NCBI GenBank assembly: GCA_934502885.1
Contig: CAKSUT010000011.1
Location: forward strand, 1-64,000
Length of the DNA stretch: 64,000 nucleotides
From: an uncultured Eubacteriales bacterium
Lineage (GTDB): Bacteria; Bacillota; Clostridia; Oscillospirales; CAG-382
Reading direction: 5' to 3'
The notes under the pieces were generated by a model. The model saw only the letters and a program-made list of their open reading frames with translations, was not told the DNA's origin and did no database searches. Position numbers and translations under genes: made by a program. Below, piece after piece: positions 59,498 through 64,000 of this stretch (position 1 is the first letter of the stretch; each line of letters starts with the position of its first letter).

Positions 59498-60961
59498 ATG
59501 AGAATAAAGAATACGGATATGCTCACCTCGCACGGAAACATAAGAGGACGCGAGATTGTAACAAAGCTTCTCGATGCGGGACTTGACTCTCTTGACCCGT
59601 ATTTCCGTGTAAAGAAGTTTATAAGGGTCGAAGACGGAAAAATTTACATAAACAACGACGGCTTCGAGATGCGTGACGATCCGCACTCAGGTTCTGTCAC
59701 ACTTGACCTTGCAAATTACGACAGGGTTCTTGTCATCGGCGCGGCAAAGGGAGTGCAGAGAGCGGCTCTCGCCTTTGAAGAGGTTCTGGGAGATGTCCTC
59801 ACGGGAGGTCATGTCATCGGAAAGCACGGTGAAGAGATAATCTGCAAAAAGATAGGCGTCACCCTCGCAGGACACCCGATGCCCGACGAATGCTGCGTTG
59901 AGGGCTGTCGTAAAATCGAGGCGCTTTTGGGAAACGTCACCGAGCGTGACCTCGTGTTCACAGTGTTCGGAAGCGGCTGCGGTTCGCTGTTTACGTACCC
60001 GGCAGGGGATATCACGATTGACGATATATCGGCGTTTACGCACATGATGCAGATCGAAAAGGGCGTGCCGACAAGCGACCTCAACCCGATAAGAACGCAC
60101 ATAGACCGCTTCAAGGGCGGCAGAATAGCAAGGCTTCTTGCAAAAGCGACTGTCATCAACACCGTCACTGCCGACCCGTCGAAGATGAACACTCCGGTGC
60201 TTCGTGTGCCGTACTTTGAGATGCTTCGTCACAACACGTTTTTCCCGACCGTCGCAACCGCCTCCGCTTACGCCGACTGCATAGACATAATAAAGCGTTA
60301 CGACGCATGGGAGGAAACTCCGGACCCGATAAAGAAGCATCTTCTTGCCGGAAGCCCCGAAACCGAGAACATGACGGTCGAAGAATACGAAAGTCTCGGT
60401 CAGCGCTTCTTCGGTCTCATTTTCAAGGACGCGACGGTTTATCCGACCGTGAGAAGAAAGGCGGCGGAGATGGGAATACGATGCGTCATGCTGTCCGAGT
60501 ACACCGAAACCGAGGCAAGTGCGGCAGGTGCCGTTGCGGGAAATATCGCTCTCTGCTGTGAAAGACTCGGCGAGCCGTTTTCCGCTCCGGTTGTCCTCAT
60601 GTCGTCGGGCGAGAATGTCGTCACCGTCGGAAAAGAGAGCGGCGTCGGAGGGCGCAATCAGGAGTATTGTCTCAGTGCGGCGCTGAAAATCGACGGCAGT
60701 GAAAAGGTCGTTATAGGTGCGGTCGATACCGACGGCACAGACGGTCCGGGCGGCTTTAGGCTTGACGGTGCGCCGAATTGCCTTGCCGGAGCGGTTGTTG
60801 ACGGATACACCGTGAAAGACGCCGCACGCATGGGACTTGACCTTAAGAACGCACTCAAAACGCACGGCACGAGCGAGCCTCTCTGGAGACTCGGAAGCGG
60901 AGTTGACGCAGTATCGGGCGTTTCCGCACTTGACTTAAGAATAATTTACATAGGAGAATGA
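59498..60961 (+). CDS. Glycerate kinase (GckA/TtuD type; DUF4147 plus MOFRL domains)
   Basis: 487 residues. The N-terminal DUF4147 domain (1-330; VLVIGAAKGVQRAALAFEEV, VFTVFGSGCGSLFTYPAGDI) and the C-terminal MOFRL domain (340-480; GGRNQEYCLSAALKIDGSEK, GAVDTDGTDGPGGFRLDG) identify the glycerate 2-kinase family. Product would be 2-phosphoglycerate. VFGSGCGS differs a little from the more common VLISGGGSAL form. It starts 1 bp after the AKR stop codon and ends 3 bp before the enolase paralogue, an arrangement that links kinase and enolase-like enzyme. Confidence 0.88.
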   Translation: MRIKNTDMLTSHGNIRGREIVTKLLDAGLDSLDPYFRVKKFIRVEDGKIYINNDGFEMRDDPHSGSVTLDLANYDRVLVIGAAKGVQRAALAFEEVLGDVLTGGHVIGKHGEEIICKKIGVTLAGHPMPDECCVEGCRKIEALLGNVTERDLVFTVFGSGCGSLFTYPAGDITIDDISAFTHMMQIEKGVPTSDLNPIRTHIDRFKGGRIARLLAKATVINTVTADPSKMNTPVLRVPYFEMLRHNTFFPTVATASAYADCIDIIKRYDAWEETPDPIKKHLLAGSPETENMTVEEYESLGQRFFGLIFKDATVYPTVRRKAAEMGIRCVMLSEYTETEASAAGAVAGNIALCCERLGEPFSAPVVLMSSGENVVTVGKESGVGGRNQEYCLSAALKIDGSEKVVIGAVDTDGTDGPGGFRLDGAPNCLAGAVVDGYTVKDAARMGLDLKNALKTHGTSEPLWRLGSGVDAVSGVSALDLRIIYIGE

Positions 60962-60964
60962 TAA

Positions 60965-62266
60965 ATGAACGGAACACTTATAAAATCCGTAACGGGACGT
61001 CAGGTCTACACCAACAGAGGAAAGCCCGGCGTTGAAGTGGTCGTCACGACCGAAAACGGTGCGGTCGGCAGAGCGATGTGTACCTCGGGAATATCGATAG
61101 GAACGCACGAGGTCGATTTCACCTTCGACGGCGGCGCAAGGTTCGGCGGCAAGGGAGTCACCAAAGCGGCGGCAAGAGTCGCAGCGGTAATAGCCCCGGC
61201 AATTATCGGCATGGACAGCGCAAATCAGGCGGAGGTTGACAGAGCGATACTCGCAATATGCCCCGACGCAAAGGAAAAACTCGGAGGAAACGCCGTTGCG
61301 GCGACAAGTGCGGCTGTTCTCAAGGCAGGTGCGGCGTCTCTCGGCATACCGCTTTACCGTCACATAGGCGGAGCCGGCGCAATGTATCTTCCCGTTCCCG
61401 GTGTTGCGATGGTGGCGGGCGACGAACGCTACGGCGGCGGTATCACGACTCCCGGCGGCAAGCCCACGATGTCGGTTATGGCTTACGGCTTCGACACTTT
61501 CTCGGACGCTTCGTATGCGTGCTGGGAGGTTCACACAAGGTGGTCGCAGAAGATGAAGAAGCTCTTCGGAGGACTGCCCAATATCAGAGATTTTATCTCC
61601 GTCCCGGCGGGAGTCTATCACGACGACCGTGAGATTTGGGAGGATATGCTTAAAACCATCGAGGAAGCCGGCTACGAGGGAAAAATGGGCTTCCAGATGG
61701 ACGTTGCGACCGATACCTATCACAACAAGGAGGACGGAAAGTACTACGGTCTGTTCAACAACACCCCCAAGACAAAGGACGAGCTTTACGGCTTCTATAT
61801 GCGCATTATAAACGACTATCCCTTCGTGATAATCGAAGATCCCTTTAACGAGGACGACTACGAAACCACCGCCGCTCTCACAAAAGAGTGCGGGATACAG
61901 ATAGTCGGCGACGATCTCTTCACCACGAACCCCGAGCGTGTCGCTTACGGCATCTCAAAGGGTGCGGCAAACACCGTTCTCTTGAAGGTAAATCAGGTCG
62001 GCACAATTTCCGAAGCTCTCGAAATGATAGAGTACGCTTACAAGTTCGGTTACGCCGTTATGCCCTCCGACAGCAGAGGCGAGGGTGCGTCGATAGCGGA
62101 TTACGCAGTCGGCATAAACGCAGGCTCAATCCGCGAAAGCGCAATAGGCGACAGAGGAAACCGCTTCCTCGAAATAGAGGCAGAGCTTGGTTCCGCGGCG
62201 AAGTTTATAGGCGCAGCCGGACTTAAGGGCGAGAAGAACATCGCAAGAGCAAAGAAAGCGAAGTGA
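60965..62266 (+). CDS. Enolase paralogue with altered active-site loops
   Basis: 433 residues, colinear with enolase (ENGAVGRAMCTSGISIGTHE near 30, VIIEDPFNEDDYETT near 285, IVGDDLFTTNPERVAYG near 312, LLKVNQVGTISEALEMI near 340). Metal ligands (Asp in GFQMDVATD, Glu in IEDPF, Asp in GDDLF) and the general-base Lys (LLKVNQ) are kept. But the SGAST loop is SGISI, the NGGxHADN segment is AGDERYGGG without the His, the GDEGG loop is absent (SVPAGVYHDD), and SHRSGETED is SDSRGEGAS. The normal proton donor Glu and substrate-binding residues are therefore missing, so it is unlikely to be housekeeping enolase. It probably dehydrates a related 2-phospho or sugar acid in this pathway. Confidence 0.8.
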   Translation: MNGTLIKSVTGRQVYTNRGKPGVEVVVTTENGAVGRAMCTSGISIGTHEVDFTFDGGARFGGKGVTKAAARVAAVIAPAIIGMDSANQAEVDRAILAICPDAKEKLGGNAVAATSAAVLKAGAASLGIPLYRHIGGAGAMYLPVPGVAMVAGDERYGGGITTPGGKPTMSVMAYGFDTFSDASYACWEVHTRWSQKMKKLFGGLPNIRDFISVPAGVYHDDREIWEDMLKTIEEAGYEGKMGFQMDVATDTYHNKEDGKYYGLFNNTPKTKDELYGFYMRIINDYPFVIIEDPFNEDDYETTAALTKECGIQIVGDDLFTTNPERVAYGISKGAANTVLLKVNQVGTISEALEMIEYAYKFGYAVMPSDSRGEGASIADYAVGINAGSIRESAIGDRGNRFLEIEAELGSAAKFIGAAGLKGEKNIARAKKAK

Positions 62267-62277
62267 GGAGGAACTGT

Positions 62278-63708
62278 ATGTACAAGCAGTATATAAACGG
62301 AAAAACGGTAGACGGTCTCGGCAAAAAGCTTGACGTTTACAACCCGGCGACCGACGAAATCGTAGGCACTGTCGGCTGTGCTACGGCGGAGCAGACAAAA
62401 GAGGCTCTCGAAGCCGCAAAAGTGGCGTTCAAAACATGGTCGAAGACCTCGGTAAACGAGCGCGCAGAGTGGCTTTACAAATTCAAGGCGGCGTGTACCG
62501 CAGAGAGAGACAGGCTTATTGACCTTGTTTCGTTCGAGTCGGGACGTCCGTACCCTGCGGCGTGCGGAGACGTCGATTGGCTTCTCACAAGCCTTTCCTA
62601 CTATGCAGAGGAAGCGAAGAGAATCGAGGGCGAGGTTATGCCGGCTCTCAAGGTCGGCGAGAAGACCAACTATCAGATAGTCACAAAGCAGCCCGTCGGC
62701 GTGACAGTCGGTCATCTTGCGTGGAACTATCCTCTCGGAAACGCAAGCATCAAGCTTGCACCGGCAATTGCCTCCGGCTGTACCTGCATAATCAAGCCGT
62801 CGAGCGAAACTCCCCTTGCCACACTCTACCTCGGCGTTATTGCGGAGAAGATAGGTTTTCCGAAGGGCGTTCTCAACATAGTTGCCGGTCCCTCCGGCGA
62901 GGTCGCAAAGACTCTCAACGAGAGCAAAATCCCCGAGCTTATCTCGCTTATCGGTTCTTACGAAACGGGACTCAAGCTCATGGAGCAGAGCACGACGTCT
63001 CTCAAGAGATATTCGCTTGAACTCGGCGGCAACGCACCGGTAGTCGTTATGCCCGATGCGGATCTTGACGCAACCGCGGCGAATATCGTTGCAAAAAAGG
63101 TCGGCTTTGCCGGTCAGACCTGCGTAAACTACAACAGAATATACATCCACGAGAGCATATACGAGACCATGTGCGAAAAAATCTCGGCTGAGCTTGACCG
63201 TGTTATTCTCGGCAAGTACAAGGACGAGGGATATGTCATGGGTCCGCTTATCAACAAGGAAGCGAGAGACAGAATGCTTTCTCTCATCGACGACGCCGTT
63301 GGCGGCGGTGCGACACTCGTCAAGGGCGGTACGGTTCCGGAGGAATTCAAGGTCGGAAGCTATATGACCCCGGCGCTTCTCCGTGACGTCAACGACTCCA
63401 TGCGTGTGTCTAAAGAGGAAATCTTCGGACCGATTATCCCCATTCAGCCGTTCTCGACTCTCGAAGAGGCGATTGAAAAGTCCAACGACACAATCTTCGG
63501 TCTCTCGGCTTACTTCTTCGGACACAACACAAAGGAAATGAGCGAGTACTTCGAGGGCGTCACCGCAGGCGAATTTTTCGTAAACGGCGGCATCGGTTCG
63601 GAATTCTCTCCCCACGCCGGCGCAAAGCAGTCGGGTATCGGCTGTGATAAGTCGAAGCACTCCCTTGAGGAATACTACCGCATAAAGTTCCTCTCCATGA
63701 TTCCGTAA
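62278..63708 (+). CDS. NAD(P)-dependent aldehyde dehydrogenase
   Basis: 476 residues. Catalytic Cys in GFAGQTCVNYNRIYI near residue 283, general-base Glu in LELGGNAPVVV near 250, Asn in LAWNYPLGN near 150, and GPIIPIQPF near 385. The sequence is closest in style to succinate-semialdehyde, lactaldehyde or glycolaldehyde dehydrogenases. ATG after GAGGAGGAACTGT, 11 bp after the enolase paralogue. It would oxidise the aldehyde produced by the aldolase. Confidence 0.93.
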   Translation: MYKQYINGKTVDGLGKKLDVYNPATDEIVGTVGCATAEQTKEALEAAKVAFKTWSKTSVNERAEWLYKFKAACTAERDRLIDLVSFESGRPYPAACGDVDWLLTSLSYYAEEAKRIEGEVMPALKVGEKTNYQIVTKQPVGVTVGHLAWNYPLGNASIKLAPAIASGCTCIIKPSSETPLATLYLGVIAEKIGFPKGVLNIVAGPSGEVAKTLNESKIPELISLIGSYETGLKLMEQSTTSLKRYSLELGGNAPVVVMPDADLDATAANIVAKKVGFAGQTCVNYNRIYIHESIYETMCEKISAELDRVILGKYKDEGYVMGPLINKEARDRMLSLIDDAVGGGATLVKGGTVPEEFKVGSYMTPALLRDVNDSMRVSKEEIFGPIIPIQPFSTLEEAIEKSNDTIFGLSAYFFGHNTKEMSEYFEGVTAGEFFVNGGIGSEFSPHAGAKQSGIGCDKSKHSLEEYYRIKFLSMIP

Positions 63709-63720
63709 GGGGGAATATGC

Positions 63721-64000
63721 GTGAGCGAAAAATTTGATTTTATCGGCTTCGGCGACCCGTTTCTCGATCTTGTCGTGAGTCTCGGAAAGCTTCCCGAAAC
63801 CAACACCAATACCCATATTGACGAATACGTCTTTCAGGGCGGCGGAAACGTACCCACAGCGGCCGTTGCGGCGGCTCGTCTCGGAATGAAAGCGGCTCTT
63901 GTGGGCTGCGTCGGCGACGACCTTTTCGGAAAAATCGGACTTTCCGACCTTGCGTACAACGGCGTCGATATCTCGCACATGAGCGTGCAAAAGGGCAAAA
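63721..64000 (+). CDS. PfkB-family carbohydrate kinase, 5' part (cut by window end)
   Basis: GTG start after GGGGGAATATGC; the first 93 codons are in the window. FDFIGFGDPFLDLVVSLGKL, then FQGGGNVPTAAVAAARLGMK and VGCVGDDLFGKIGLSDLAYN, are the ribokinase/PfkB N-terminal half with its substrate-binding GGG-N motif. Last visible gene of the operon, 12 bp after the aldehyde dehydrogenase. It may phosphorylate a keto-deoxy acid or sugar before aldol cleavage. Confidence 0.88.
   Translation, partial: MSEKFDFIGFGDPFLDLVVSLGKLPETNTNTHIDEYVFQGGGNVPTAAVAAARLGMKAALVGCVGDDLFGKIGLSDLAYNGVDISHMSVQKGK

Noticed and set aside
60965..62266. Annotation as housekeeping enolase (eno)
   Set aside because: Loss of the GDEGG, NGGxHADN and SHRSGE signatures makes glycolytic enolase activity unlikely, so no symbol was given.
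62101..63990. A 629-codon open frame on the minus strand
   Set aside because: It lies opposite the enolase paralogue, aldehyde dehydrogenase and PfkB gene, and its translation shows no domain and a His/Arg/Val-rich antisense composition. The plus-strand genes have clear motifs and ribosome binding sites.

Overview
The window looks like a chromosomal segment of a Gram-positive, anaerobic, glycan-degrading bacterium of class Clostridia, probably a gut Oscillospirales-type organism. This is inferred from the ylxM-ffh-rpsP-khpA and lepB-ylqF-rnhB-yraN gene orders, from many near-consensus sigma-A promoters (TTGACA, 17 bp, TATAAT), from strong GGAGG ribosome binding sites with frequent TTG/GTG starts, from lipoproteins carrying a GGADGPT-like motif, and from intergenic repeats of the type common in gut Clostridia. 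No outer-membrane or LPS genes are visible. No tRNA, rRNA, CRISPR array or prophage was found.

Layout. 0-7 kb: recG, then a polyamine ABC transporter operon potABCD (minus strand). 7-13 kb: a minus-strand run of araC regulator, DUF5131 protein, MscS channel, SGNH esterase, GH32 fructanase and PfkB sugar kinase. 13-19.7 kb: a sugar-acid dehydratase of the enolase superfamily, an AT-rich island (GH29 fucosidase and a frameshifted alpha/beta hydrolase) bracketed by two decayed transposase copies, then a GH10 xylanase and an SDR dehydrogenase. 19.7-22.3 kb: a repeat-rich gap and three small exported proteins sharing a GGADGPT-like motif. 22.4-25.6 kb: the SRP/ribosome housekeeping operon. 25.6-32.2 kb: glycoside hydrolases (GH29, GH2, GH36-like) interleaved with AraC regulators, one of them frameshifted. 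32.3-41.2 kb: YgjV-like membrane protein, HlyC/CorC protein with a long structured leader, two Gfo/Idh/MocA oxidoreductases, an EamA transporter, an AraC regulator and a CAP-domain secreted protein. 41.7-50.6 kb: ftsH, a sugar isomerase/epimerase, then the operon lepB-ylqF-rnhB-yraN-M19 dipeptidase-thrC. 50.8-54.5 kb: a TAXI-type TRAP transporter. 54.7-64 kb: an L-rhamnose mutarotase and an AraC regulator, divergent from a long plus-strand catabolic operon (Ldh-family dehydrogenase, KDPG-type aldolase, SDR, aldo/keto reductase, glycerate kinase, enolase paralogue, aldehyde dehydrogenase, truncated PfkB kinase).

How it fits together. Almost all glycoside hydrolases lack signal peptides, so they probably act in the cytoplasm on imported oligosaccharides, each small module under its own AraC regulator. 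The last 10 kb reads as a sugar or sugar-acid pathway ending in pyruvate plus a C3 product that is reduced, oxidised or phosphorylated to glycerate 2-phosphate.

Most unusual content. (1) A family of modular, hairpin-rich intergenic elements (four long copies and one short) whose stems differ in sequence but keep pairing. An internal segment bounded by TTTTGTAGGG inverted repeats lies in opposite orientation in two copies. (2) An enolase paralogue that keeps the metal ligands and catalytic lysine but has lost the other signature loops. (3) Three tandem exported peptides with a GGADGPT-like motif. (4) A one-base frameshift in a G5 tract of an AraC regulator. (5) The transposon-bracketed fucosidase island.
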